From JABWCE01 sp964617955 (GTDB taxonomy: Bacteria; Bacteroidota; Bacteroidia; NS11-12g; UBA9320), in NCBI GenBank assembly GCA_964617955.1, contig CAZTXB010000012.1:30440-94439 (forward strand): 64,000 nucleotides of DNA, written 5' to 3'. The notes beneath the pieces were generated by a model. It ran no database searches. It saw nothing but the letters and a program-made list of their open reading frames with translations, and had not been told where the DNA came from. This document shows positions 18,201-26,886 of the stretch, one piece after another. The position numbers and the translations under genes are program-made. How positions within the stretch are numbered: position 1 is the stretch's first letter; each line of letters begins with the position of its first letter.

Positions 18201-20259
18201 GGGCAACGTCTTCTTTAGCCCTTATTGGGATGGAGGGAATGCAGAGTTGATTTTTACCGGTTCGGCAGCCCAGAATTTTGATTTAGGAGCAAGTACATCT
18301 GCCTGTAAAGGGGATGTAACGATTAACAAAACTGGAGGAGCCGTAACCATGCTTTCTAATTTATACTTATCCAATTCAGGTATGAGCCTAAGATTTTTAG
18401 CAGGTACAATAAACCTAAATGGGTATACTGTGCAAGTTTACAACTCATCCTATGCAAACGGTTCTCTGTATGGACCTGCAACTTCTGCTAATTTTACTGT
18501 AAACGGCCCCGGAACTCTAAACACCTACAATTATTTTCAAAGCAACGCCGGCAGCAATATAAGCTTGGCTGTGGCTCCAACCTTTAATATTTACAATAGT
18601 TTTTCTCTTACCAACGGAACATTTACCGCAAACGGAGCTCTTATTGTTATATCAGGTGCAATGTCCTTGTCGGGCGCTTCTACGGTGTTTAACGCACCTA
18701 CAACAAATTTAAATTTGTATGGCAACTATACACATTCAAGCGGAACATTCAACCACAGTAATGGAACAGTAAACTTTTATGGCACTAGTTCAACTTACGA
18801 TATATCAGGACTTGGAAGCGGCACCGAAACTCTATACAAGTTCATTGTTAATAAAAACAGTAACAATACCCTTACAGTAACTGGAGGTTCTGCTACTCTG
18901 GCCATCGCAAGCGATTTTACAGTTAGTTCTGGAATCTTTTCAGCCCCGCCAAAATTAAACGTGGGAGGAAACTTTACCATTAATAATTCGGGTACTTATA
19001 CTGGTAATACAGGTTTACTCACATTTACAGGCGATGATGCCACATTAACCGGTGGAGCCGGAGGTGCATTAACTTTCTATGAATGGAAGATAAATAAAAA
19101 CGCTGGGAAAAAGTTAACCATTGGCAATGCAACTACCAACAATATAACCAACAAAATAACTTTTACTCAAGGGAATTTTGTGACCAGTGCCTGGACAAAC
19201 ATTATTTTAGCCTGTACCGGAAGCATTGTGATGGAAAACTCACCTAACACCTGCACTTCTTCAAGTTTTGTAGAGGGGCCAATTACAAGGACCCTTTGCG
19301 CTACAGGTTCTCTATTCTACCCAGTTGGGAAAAATGGCAATTACCGCCCCTTGACGCTTACTACAGTGCCACAGGGAGCATCCACCATGTTTACAGCGGA
19401 GCAATTTGAAGGCAATGATCCAGGATGGTGTCTTCCAGCCGGAATATGCAGAGTTTCAAAGGTGAGGTATTTCAGAATTACACTTAATGGCAATTTGCCA
19501 GTGAGAGACCCTATAACATTAAGTTATTGCACCGACGATGGTGTTACCCATCCTAATAACCTCAGAATCTTAAAGCAGAATGGAAACTGCTGGGTGAACC
19601 TTGGAGGGAAAGGAACATCAGCAGGTTCGGGAACCATTACTTCTACTGTTGATTTCACAACTTATGGAGACTTTATTATCGCCGATAGCGGATGCGTAAA
19701 CCCTCTACCTGTTGAGATGATGAGCTTTACCGGAAAGCTAATTGGCGGCGTTGCACAATTAAACTGGGCTACTGCCAGTGAACTCAACAACGATAGATTT
19801 GAAGTTGAAAGAAGTTATGATGCCAAGAATTGGATAAAAATTTCAAGTGTTAAAGGATTTGGAACTACAAACAGCATCCAGAACTATGCTTACAATGACG
19901 CTTCGGCGTTTCAAAATGGAAGCACTGTTTATTACAGATTAAAGCAGGTCGATTACAATGGAGAATTTGAATATTCTTCAACTGTTGTTTTGGCTTCAAA
20001 CTTTGCTTCAGGTGAAAAGAGTTTCAAGGTTTATCCAAATCCTGCAAATACGACCCTGCATGTAGAGAGCGTTAATGCGAACAAAACAGATGGGGAATAC
20101 AAATTGTTGGATTTAAATGGCAAAGTGCTGGTTCAAGGAAACTTCAACCAAATGCTTACGATGCCATTAACTGATATTGCACCAGGATTATACTTTATCC
20201 AAATAAATTCAAATGATGGCGAAGTTTTGCTGAGGGAAAAATTGTTTGTTAAACGTTAG
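15244..20259 (+). CDS. Giant repeat surface protein with T9SS sorting domain (1671 aa), paralogue of the 7504-14313 gene
   Basis: A signal peptide (MRKTYYLPLIAFCILTFTINKSAYSA) is followed by AARYWVANSASNWNSTANWS, near-identical in design to the divergent neighbour. There are four full repeats of about 254 aa, marked by LYDGAASFI, SPYWDGGN, INKSSG..VTM, YLNNSGMSL, SGTLNLNGYTVEVYN and GPS..TTFTVSGTGSL, plus partial units. Next come a GNFVTSAW segment, a domain with EGPITRTLCATGSLFYPVGKNGNYRPLTL, and PVEMMSFTGKLIGGVAQLNWATASELNNDRFEVERS. The C-terminus is a type A sorting domain (KVYPNPANTTLHVES ... GLYFIQINSNDGEVLLREKLFVKR). It should be secreted by T9SS and held on the cell surface. Adhesion or matrix function is inferred. 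Confidence 0.92.
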   Translation: MRKTYYLPLIAFCILTFTINKSAYSAARYWVANSASNWNSTANWSTTSGGSGGASIPTAADDVYFNSSKPAGCNIDISATVNSMTISSGYTGTITQGAGIPLVINVAYTQNAGTFAGSNANITIGGGLTFSSGTFTSTSATLFVASGWNHSSGTFNHNNGLVQFTGNSYTLDISSASAGTEIFNNLTINLNGGNTLNISSNDIVRINGTLSLYDGAASFITNAGYFDAKQTVNVSPYWDGGNYPLNFTGTGSQTFTLNSTSAYKGNITINKSSGDVVMGSNLYLNNSGMSLYLLSGTLNLNGFIVEVYNSTYATGTIFGPSTGATFTVAGSGSLNTYNYSQTNGTSNFTFSGSSAFSTYGSFTLSAGTLSANTATMTHSGNFTLSGGTYNAPSNNMNIYGNWTHTSGVFNHNNGTANFYGNTSTLNISGASAGVETFNNLIINLNGSNTINVSAGDILKSMGTLNLYDGAVSYISTSGYFEALGNVTISPYWDGGNLPLHFKGGSAQSFTLAATSAFKGNVVINKSGSAVTMLSSLYLNNSGMTLSLLSGTLNLNSYTVEVYNGAYANGTIYGPSASTTFTIMGPGSINGYNYIQNATSSTLTFGSAANFNIYGAFTHSVGSMNCNASTVTVSQNFTINGGVFNAPSGNLNIYGNWTHSSGSFNHNSGSVNFYGNTSTVDISGASAGTDIFNNLTINLNGGNTLNISASDVLRTLGTLTLYDGAASFISTAGYFDAQGNVTVSPYWDGGNLPLVFSGIAAQIFSLSATTAFKGNITINKSANAVTMGSSLYLNNSGMTLSLLSGTLNLNGNIVEIYNGSYANGTLNGPSASTTFTVSGTGSLRCYNYIQNNTGSLLSISSASTFQTYNAFTIGAGTFTPNGATVTIGGGINISGAGTVMNAPTGALNIYGTWNHPSTGTFNHSNGTVNYYGNSASMVLGSTETFNNLLINLNGGNTLTLSGSVRAKTIGLLTLYDGAASSGIFEPQGNVFFSPYWDGGNAELIFTGSAAQNFDLGASTSACKGDVTINKTGGAVTMLSNLYLSNSGMSLRFLAGTINLNGYTVQVYNSSYANGSLYGPATSANFTVNGPGTLNTYNYFQSNAGSNISLAVAPTFNIYNSFSLTNGTFTANGALIVISGAMSLSGASTVFNAPTTNLNLYGNYTHSSGTFNHSNGTVNFYGTSSTYDISGLGSGTETLYKFIVNKNSNNTLTVTGGSATLAIASDFTVSSGIFSAPPKLNVGGNFTINNSGTYTGNTGLLTFTGDDATLTGGAGGALTFYEWKINKNAGKKLTIGNATTNNITNKITFTQGNFVTSAWTNIILACTGSIVMENSPNTCTSSSFVEGPITRTLCATGSLFYPVGKNGNYRPLTLTTVPQGASTMFTAEQFEGNDPGWCLPAGICRVSKVRYFRITLNGNLPVRDPITLSYCTDDGVTHPNNLRILKQNGNCWVNLGGKGTSAGSGTITSTVDFTTYGDFIIADSGCVNPLPVEMMSFTGKLIGGVAQLNWATASELNNDRFEVERSYDAKNWIKISSVKGFGTTNSIQNYAYNDASAFQNGSTVYYRLKQVDYNGEFEYSSTVVLASNFASGEKSFKVYPNPANTTLHVESVNANKTDGEYKLLDLNGKVLVQGNFNQMLTMPLTDIAPGLYFIQINSNDGEVLLREKLFVKR
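15720..18800 (+). repeat. Internal coding repeats of the 1671-aa protein, period about 760 bp
   Basis: The LYDG codons recur at about 15877, 16638, 17402 and 18161, in steps of 759-764 bp. The fourth unit has lost several residues after LYDGAAS. Flanking partial units (FNHSNGTVNFYGTSSTYDISG near 18750) extend the array. Confidence 0.85.
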
Positions 20260-20287
20260 AAAGAACTCAGCCATGATTTAATGTTAA

Positions 20288-20314
20288 AAAGACCTGCCGA
20301 TTGGCAGGTCTTTT
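20288..20314 (+). terminator. Intrinsic terminator of the 1671-aa protein
   Basis: Stem GACCTGCC / GGCAGGTC with loop GATT, extended by A/T pairs and followed by TTTT. Confidence 0.88.
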
Positions 20315-20488
20315 AATTTTATAAGAATCTCATTTAAGGAATATTCTTGATTTTGAAAATCAACAATTATAACCCTTCACTTAGAAAAGGGTAAACTAAC
20401 ATGGCTTATAGATGGATCAACCATAAATTAAGAGCAAAGTTTACAACGTTCGAATGGACGGCCAACAGGCGGTTATTGGCCATCAATT

Positions 20489-21289
20489 TCATATGTATAC
20501 GATTCAAGGCAGGCCACAGCTAAGGCGGAGCAGCCCAAAAAGGATGCCCAGAGTTTAAAGGAGATTCAGAAGCAAAAAATTTTACGCAACGGGTTTATTT
20601 TGGGATTTTCTGTGGTACTGCTTTTTTCGGTATTTTTTTTAGTCAGAGAAATAAAATTAAAAATGAAAAAAAAGGGAGTGACGATTTACTATTAAATATA
20701 CTGCCTGTGGAATAGCTGAGGAACTCAAACAAACCGGAGCCAGCAAGGCCACTCTTTATAATAATGTGAGTGTGTTATTCACTGATTTTGTAAACTTCAC
20801 GGGCAAGAGTGAAACACTGACGGATGTGGAGTTGGTTGATGAAATTGACAGAAATGTTACTGCCTTCGATTCGACTATTGAGAATAATGGTCTTAAGAAA
20901 ATAAAAACCATCGGGGACGCCTTCATGGCAGTGTGCGGTCTGCCAAATGAAGACCACAACATGCAGAGCAAACAGTTAGGGCGGCTTTGGAAATATGGGA
21001 TTATGTAGAACATTCGCAAAGTAAATTTCAGATACGTTTAGGAATCAATAGCGGGCTGGTGGTAGTAGGAATAGTGGGAGTAAAGAAGTTTGCTTAGGAC
21101 ATATAGGGTGGTACCGTAAATTAGGCCAGCAGAATGGAGAGCAATAGCGAGGCAAGTAAAGTTAATATGAGTGAAAAGACTTACTCCTTGATTAAATGAC
21201 AATTTCGTTGCGAGTTGAGAGGAAAAATTCCAGTAAAAGGAAAGGGTGATTTGAATATGTATTTTGTAATGGTTTGTGAAAGTGTATGA
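20489..21289 (+). pseudogene. Decayed class III adenylate/guanylate cyclase
   Basis: Three frames together give a recognisable protein. A coiled segment (KAEQPKKDAQSLKEIQKQKI) leads into a membrane helix (FILGFSVVLLFSVFF), a linker (RNKIKNEKKGSDD), then NILPVE-AEELKQTG and the cyclase domain. That domain carries VLFTDFVNFT, IKTIGDAFMAVCGLPNEDH, IRLGINSGLVVVGIVG, KKFA-DI-GGTVN-ASRMES and GKIPVKGKGDLNMYFV. Frameshifts lie near 20650, at about 20713 (a lost base in the PVEVAEEL region) and near 20970. In-frame stops replace the Tyr and Trp of KKFAYDIWG, a residue in VNxASRME, and one after LIK. The N-terminal sensor or TPR part is absent. The flanking gaps 20315-20488 and 21290-21478 hold nothing I recognise. 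Confidence 0.88.
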
Positions 21290-21478
21290 ATTTAGAAATC
21301 CTGTGTAGAGACTTAGAATGGGATTAGTTTTTTTTGAAGTCTGGCTTCAAACAATAATTCCAAATAGAAAAAAGAGTATCTGTAATGAAGTGATATCTTT
21401 AATGGATTATCTTCCAAAACAAAGTGGCTGGTTAGCCAATTATTTAAAAAGCCTAGCGTAGTTCATGTTTAAATCAAA

Positions 21479-21505
21479 GAAGGCCAACTTGTTAGGTTGG
21501 CCTTC
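21479..21505 (-). terminator. Intrinsic terminator of the FG-GAP/HYR protein
   Basis: Perfect 10-bp stem GAAGGCCAAC / GTTGGCCTTC with a 7-base loop, just beyond the stop at 21527. On the minus strand it is followed by a TTTGATTT tract. Confidence 0.8.
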
Positions 21506-21526
21506 ATGAAAAAGATATTGGAAAGC

Positions 21527-24500
21527 TTAATTCTGAACCTTTACAACTTTAAATGTTCTGTTAGTTTGCCCTTGGTTAAAAGTTACCAGATACACTCCTG
21601 CAGCCAAGTCCTTGCCAAGCTCCAACTCTTGCAGGTATCCTGAAGATTGAGTTTTCTCCAACAAGACTCCGGCAATACTAAACACAGAAATAGTGGCCAT
21701 TTCATCACTTATACTTTCATAACTTACTTTGAAAGAGTTATTAAAAGGATTTGGGAAACAGCTTATTTCTAAATCTCCATGCTCGTGAATAATCTCGTCA
21801 CTGAAATCCCTTTTATTGGAATTACAGGTTGAACCACATTTGCCTAATGCATCGCCGCTATGCTGCGTAAGATGTGAAGAGACGGCATTGACTGAGATGG
21901 AAAGCGTTTGAGGGTTGGAAGAATTCCCGGGAGGCACATGACAAAGGTATACTTTAGAGTTATTGCCACTGGTACCCGATACAGCAACATTTTTTACGCA
22001 AAAAGACACTTTACAGGTTGTCTTGCATCCATTGCTGTTGGTTACTGTAACCGTGTAGCTGTAGTTTCCTTCAGCTGTTGGCGTAAATACCGGTGATTGG
22101 GCTGTAGCTGAACTTAAATAAGTGGATGGACTCCAAGAATAGCTAAAGCCACTTCCTCCTGTTGTATTAACAGTAAGCGTTGCGCTCTGTGGCCCATAGC
22201 CTAAATATATATTGGTAGCTACTCCACCGGTATAGGTGTTGTTTGACGGAGTAACTGCAATAGAACAAGAAGGTTGGTACTCTACAGTAACCGTTGCATC
22301 ACAACTCGATGTATTGCCGTGAACGTCTGTGACAGTCAAAGTAACCGTATTGTCACCAGCATTTGCGCAGGTAAAGGTGTTTGGCGAAACAGACATTGAG
22401 GCTATACCACAATTGTCTGTTGAGCCTCCATCCACATCGGCAGCGACAACACTGCCAGCACCTGAGGATAAACTCAAAGTATAATTTTTACAAACGGCTT
22501 TAGGCTTTTCATCGTCGGTTACTTTAATGATCTGCGTGCAACTATTGGTATTCCCGTTAACATCAGTCACCATCCAAGTTACGGTTGTTGAGCCTACGGG
22601 GTAGGAATCGGTAGCATCGGAAGTATGATTGTAATCGTTGCTTACCGAAGCTACTCCGCAATTATCAGAGGTTGCGGGAGATGACACGGCAACAGCAGCC
22701 TTACACAATCCGGCATCGGTTGATTGTGCTTGATTGGAGGCGCAGGTAATTTTTGGCTTCTCGTCATCCGTTATTTTTATCTGAAACATACAGGTATCAA
22801 ATCCACAGTCGTTGCTAACATATGCGTAAACGTTGGTAGTACCAACTCCAAAGAAAGATCCTGAATTGTGAGAATAACTGATTTGAGGGTCTGTACCCGT
22901 AGCTGTAGCTTCAAAGGTTACCTCCTGGCCACATGCTCCCTCAGGACTTGACAAGGTGATTTCGCCTGGGCATGACAGGGCAGGGGCCACACAGCATTGC
23001 TTTGTAATGGTCACTTCGTCAGAGGCCGCACAGCCTGAAGCGCTGGTATAGGTGAGTGTGTAGGTTGTACTGGCCGGAGGAGTTGCCACCGGATTTGCAA
23101 TGGCCGAATTGGTAAGATCAGTGGCTGGCGACCATGAGTAAGTTGGCGAATTGTTGTAGTTCACTACGGCCTTAAATCCGGCAACGGCATTACTTCCAGG
23201 GCTATTAGGAACTATTGAAATGGAATTGGATCCGTTCACATTCCAGTTGGCATTCAATTGGGCGCCGGAAATACTAAAGGTACCGGGGTATGTGTTTGCC
23301 GGAGGATTACAAGTACATTGTGAATTGGATAAACTGCCCGAAGTACCAACGGAAACGCCATTTAGCAAGATGGTCCAATCCCCGTTACCACAGGTCCAGT
23401 AGGCTTGAAATTGAATGGAAGTAATATTTGAAGCATTGGCGATAGAAAATGTGGGTGATGTTACGGCATTGCTTATGAACTCATAACCATCGCTACATAA
23501 ACTGGCAGTAAAGTTCCCATTACCTGCGCCTCCGTTTGCATCATAAACTAAAACAGGATAGGAACCTTGTACAGCCGGACTCGCATCGGTAACAGTGGGT
23601 TGAAGTGTTACACCTCCGGTACAGTATTTGTCATCCTGCCCGGCATCTACGGTCGGAGTTGGATAAACGGTAATGGTCGTTGATTTCTCAGAGAAACAAC
23701 CTAAATTATCGGTAGCCTTCACCGTATAGCTTTGGGTAGAATTTGGACTCACAGATATGGAGTTGTTTGTTGAATTCCCCGGGGTCCATATCCAGCTGAC
23801 ATTTGTTCCACTAGCCGTTAATTGGACTGTATTGCCCGAACAAATGCTTGAGGCGGATGCGGTGAGGGAAATACTTGGGTTGTCCTGAGCTGTAAGGGTA
23901 GCGCTGCCTTGCATGGTTACTGCGCTGCCGCAACCCGAGGCGACATTTACTGCCTCAACCACGTAAGTGCCATTTCCGGTATAGGTTCCGAAGTCAATGG
24001 CCGATCCTGTTCCGTTGATGTTCGTAACATACACTGAGCCTAATTTAAGTCGATATATCACGCCAGTTTGGGAGCCATCAAGACCAATGTGTACTCCACC
24101 AACTCCTCCACAAACTGTACCACCTCCTGTAACATTAAAGGAGCTGGGCGTTTGCAGAACGGTTACCACTATGCTCGATGTAATACTTTGAGAGCAGCCA
24201 CCTCCACCGGCAACAGTAACTGTATACGTGCCAGATTGATTCACTGTAATAGATTGTGTGGTTTCGCTGGTACTCCAGCTATAAGAAGTTCCCGAAAGGG
24301 CAGTAAGAACTACCGAACCACCATTGCAAAAAGTAGTTACGCCATTGGGCTCAATGGCGATGACGTTAACTGTGGCGGTGCACTTGTCTGTATTATTAAA
24401 ATTATCGGTAACCGTCATTTCCACAGAATTGTTACCTAAATCGGCACAAGTGAAATTTGTTTTGCTTAAAGTGATGGATGAAATTCCGCATGCATCCGAT

Positions 24501-26053
24501 GAGCCATTATCAATGTCATTTGCACTGATGCTTGCATTTCCATTTTGGTCGAGGTAAACGGAAATATTTTTACAAATCGCGGTGGGGTCGTCCGTGTCAG
24601 TTATGGAGGACGTATTTCTATAGACCCTTAATTGATTATAACTGATACCGCTGGTGGCAATATCTGGGACGTAGTCGCCATCCAAATCTCCAACCACAAT
24701 TCCACTTACTTCAGCCTGTCCTGCGTAGTCGATTCGGGTAGCAAATGAAATATTTCCTGCCCCTGAAGAGGTGTTTTTATAAACTGAAAAGAGATTCTCG
24801 CCGGAAGATTTCGTCGCAATGTCAGGATACCCATCGCCGTCAACGTCGCCAATCACTACTCTGTAATTGGAGGTTGGAGTTGAAATGTTAACCGGTGAAG
24901 CCATGCTGATACTACCTGAACTCCCGGTATTTCTGAAAATAGATACTGTTGCTCCGCTATGGTTGTTTGCAATCATATCTAATTTACCATCCTTATCAAA
25001 ATCGCCTACAAATGCACGATAGGGATAGGAGGATCCGGTGTTGAAAAATTCAGCCGCAACAAAAGTAAAAGTTGTATTAGAGGTGGCTGTTGTGTTTTTA
25101 ATTATCGACATTTTGTCATTGCTCGGGCAACTGGTAACGATATCTATCGATCCATCTCCATTCATGTCTCCAACAGAAATTCCTGTTGTGGCATAAGTGT
25201 TATTCACTACAGTGTTAAGTGAAAAACTGATTGAACCGACTGTTGAAGTATTTCGCATGGTATAGATACTGGCAGAGAAATCACTGTAAACCAGATCCAA
25301 TTTCCCGTCGTTATTAAAATCGCCAGCAGCCATTTGGTAGGTTCCGGCAGTACCTGCTGTGGAGCTGTTGTATTGTGTCGGGCTTGCAAACGAAATGGTT
25401 CCGGGCGTGCTGGTGTTTCTGTATATATAAATTCCAAATCCATTTACAGCAACAGCCAAGTCAATTTTTCCATCTCCGTCATAATCTCCTGTGGCAATAC
25501 AGCGGGTATTGGATGAAGCCCCCAAATATATAGGAGATGCGAAGGATACGGTGCCTGGAGTACTTAAATTGCGAACCACGCTAACCCCATTTGTGGTAAA
25601 ACCGGTGACGAGCAAGTCAGGTTTTCCGTCCAAATCAATGTCCTGAGACAGCATCTGATAGCCACCTGAAACGGATTGTGTATAGGTAGCAGCATTGTAA
25701 GAAGTGGTGCCAAGCGTTGTTGAGCAAAAAATGGCATTGAAAGGGAGAGTAGCTACCCCTATCAATCCGCATGCATTTTTTACAGAAATCGGAGCATATG
25801 TGGAACCTACGGGTACCTTCACCAATAAGGAAAAGGAATTTCCACTTAACACCGTGGCTTGGGTAGCACCAAAAAACACTTGGTTATTGCCCGGAACAGG
25901 ATCGAAATCGCTCCCTGAAATTGTTACATTGCTTCCGATAAATCCTGTGATCGGACTAAAGCTTGTGATTACAGGTCTTGAGCATTGTGCCCAGGCAAGT
26001 TGATTAAGGATAACTGCGCATAGCACAGCAGCTGTTGATAATATTTTTTTCAT
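21527..26053 (-). CDS. Multidomain secreted protein: FG-GAP repeats, HYR/Ig-like domains, T9SS sorting domain (1508 aa)
   Basis: A signal peptide (KKILSTAAVLCAVILNQLAWAQ) precedes an IPT/TIG-like domain (PVITSFSPITGFIGSNVTISG). Seven FG-GAP/VCBS-type repeats follow, each with a calcium-loop-like motif: DIDLDGKPDLL, DYDGDGKIDLA, DFNNDGKLDLV, DMNGDGSIDIV, DFDKDGKLDMI, DVDGDGYPDIA and DLDGDYVPDIA. Then come HYR-like modules (DDPTAICKNISVYLD, DDEKPKITCASN, DDEKPKAVCKNY), Ig-like and SprB-type Cys-containing segments, and a SYSWSPATDLTNSAIANPVA module. The C-terminus is a type A sorting domain (EISCFPNPFNNSFKVSYES ... GVYLVTFNQGQTNRTFKVVKVQN). The protein is exported and surface-held. The calcium-loop beta-propeller suggests ligand or matrix binding, which is inferred. 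A small exported gene lies 28 bp upstream on the same strand. Confidence 0.92.
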   Translation of the reverse strand: MKKILSTAAVLCAVILNQLAWAQCSRPVITSFSPITGFIGSNVTISGSDFDPVPGNNQVFFGATQATVLSGNSFSLLVKVPVGSTYAPISVKNACGLIGVATLPFNAIFCSTTLGTTSYNAATYTQSVSGGYQMLSQDIDLDGKPDLLVTGFTTNGVSVVRNLSTPGTVSFASPIYLGASSNTRCIATGDYDGDGKIDLAVAVNGFGIYIYRNTSTPGTISFASPTQYNSSTAGTAGTYQMAAGDFNNDGKLDLVYSDFSASIYTMRNTSTVGSISFSLNTVVNNTYATTGISVGDMNGDGSIDIVTSCPSNDKMSIIKNTTATSNTTFTFVAAEFFNTGSSYPYRAFVGDFDKDGKLDMIANNHSGATVSIFRNTGSSGSISMASPVNISTPTSNYRVVIGDVDGDGYPDIATKSSGENLFSVYKNTSSGAGNISFATRIDYAGQAEVSGIVVGDLDGDYVPDIATSGISYNQLRVYRNTSSITDTDDPTAICKNISVYLDQNGNASISANDIDNGSSDACGISSITLSKTNFTCADLGNNSVEMTVTDNFNNTDKCTATVNVIAIEPNGVTTFCNGGSVVLTALSGTSYSWSTSETTQSITVNQSGTYTVTVAGGGGCSQSITSSIVVTVLQTPSSFNVTGGGTVCGGVGGVHIGLDGSQTGVIYRLKLGSVYVTNINGTGSAIDFGTYTGNGTYVVEAVNVASGCGSAVTMQGSATLTAQDNPSISLTASASSICSGNTVQLTASGTNVSWIWTPGNSTNNSISVSPNSTQSYTVKATDNLGCFSEKSTTITVYPTPTVDAGQDDKYCTGGVTLQPTVTDASPAVQGSYPVLVYDANGGAGNGNFTASLCSDGYEFISNAVTSPTFSIANASNITSIQFQAYWTCGNGDWTILLNGVSVGTSGSLSNSQCTCNPPANTYPGTFSISGAQLNANWNVNGSNSISIVPNSPGSNAVAGFKAVVNYNNSPTYSWSPATDLTNSAIANPVATPPASTTYTLTYTSASGCAASDEVTITKQCCVAPALSCPGEITLSSPEGACGQEVTFEATATGTDPQISYSHNSGSFFGVGTTNVYAYVSNDCGFDTCMFQIKITDDEKPKITCASNQAQSTDAGLCKAAVAVSSPATSDNCGVASVSNDYNHTSDATDSYPVGSTTVTWMVTDVNGNTNSCTQIIKVTDDEKPKAVCKNYTLSLSSGAGSVVAADVDGGSTDNCGIASMSVSPNTFTCANAGDNTVTLTVTDVHGNTSSCDATVTVEYQPSCSIAVTPSNNTYTGGVATNIYLGYGPQSATLTVNTTGGSGFSYSWSPSTYLSSATAQSPVFTPTAEGNYSYTVTVTNSNGCKTTCKVSFCVKNVAVSGTSGNNSKVYLCHVPPGNSSNPQTLSISVNAVSSHLTQHSGDALGKCGSTCNSNKRDFSDEIIHEHGDLEISCFPNPFNNSFKVSYESISDEMATISVFSIAGVLLEKTQSSGYLQELELGKDLAAGVYLVTFNQGQTNRTFKVVKVQN

Positions 26054-26081
26054 AATTTAAAGTGAATAAAAGCAGTTAGGG

Positions 26082-26522
26082 TTATTTAAATTTAATAGAA
26101 ACCATCAAAATCTTTGTGGGATCGTAACTTGTTGGCAGCTCAATAGAAAGGTTGTTTGACAAGCCACTAGTGCAGGGTGCAACAATGATTTCACCCTTTT
26201 TTAGTTTTATGTTGATTGATTTGTCAAATTTGTTATTGTTCATCCCATTTTTTACTTCAATATCAAATTCAATGGTTTGATCACTTGAACTTTCATTAAA
26301 TACTTTTAGTTCAACATAATTGGCAGTGTCGCATTCAATAATTCGGTAAAAAACGTCCACTTGTTTTTGAACATTTTCAGTTAAGAGCGACCAATCTTTA
26401 AAAATTTTAGTGTTGGGTTGGGGAGGAGTAATGCCCGCAATAGCTTCTGAATTGAATAATCCAGTCAAGCCGAGCATAATCATAATGGTAATGTGTTTTG
26501 TTTTTTTTGAAATCTGTTTCAT
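26082..26522 (-). CDS. Small exported protein, unknown
   Basis: 146 aa. A basic N-terminus (KQISKKTKH) precedes a hydrophobic core (ITIMIMLGLTGLFNSEAIA), a typical signal peptide. The mature part contains VDVFYRIIECDTANYVELKVFNES, IEFDIEVKNG and INIKLKKGEIIVAPCTSG, which look like beta strands with two Cys that could form a disulfide. No family is recognised. It lies just upstream of the FG-GAP/HYR gene on the same strand and probably shares its transcript. Confidence 0.75.
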   Translation of the reverse strand: MKQISKKTKHITIMIMLGLTGLFNSEAIAGITPPQPNTKIFKDWSLLTENVQKQVDVFYRIIECDTANYVELKVFNESSSDQTIEFDIEVKNGMNNNKFDKSINIKLKKGEIIVAPCTSGLSNNLSIELPTSYDPTKILMVSIKFK

Positions 26523-26886
26523 GTTAGTATTGTTAAGGTGAAAATTATATGAAAATTAAATGGGGATGGAAACTGCCTTTAAGAAAATAGTAAAATACAG
26601 AAAGGTACAAACAGAATTGCTTTTTTAGATTTCCGGACATTAGAATTTGTTGGCCTCAAACCTAAGCCTTAATATTGAAAAAAAAAGAAGGGGACTGCCT
26701 AGGCCGACTTTTTATCATATTAGTGTCAGGAAATTCTTTTTTAAATATATTTATGTCAATAAGTTATCGTCATTAAAATTTTTAAAAAATTTTATCAACG
26801 CATCATGAAAATGCCCAAAAACAGGCGAAATTGAAATGGAAATTACCTTATGTATAGTCTCAGAACCATCAAATTTATAGATTAAG
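26523..26886. other. Divergent intergenic gap, no recognised feature
   Basis: 364 bp lie between the minus-strand exported gene and the aminotransferase. The sequence is AT-rich, with an AAAATTTTTAAAAAATTTTA near-palindrome at about 26775-26795. It must contain promoters for both directions, but I see no convincing TAnnTTTG box. A minus-strand open frame overlapping the aminotransferase start is a shadow. Confidence 0.4.

Noticed and set aside
21317..21460. 48-codon plus-strand open frame (MGLVFFEVWLQTIIPN...)
   Set aside because: No recognisable domain, next to a pseudogene, convergent with a terminator. It may be debris, but there is no basis to call it a gene.
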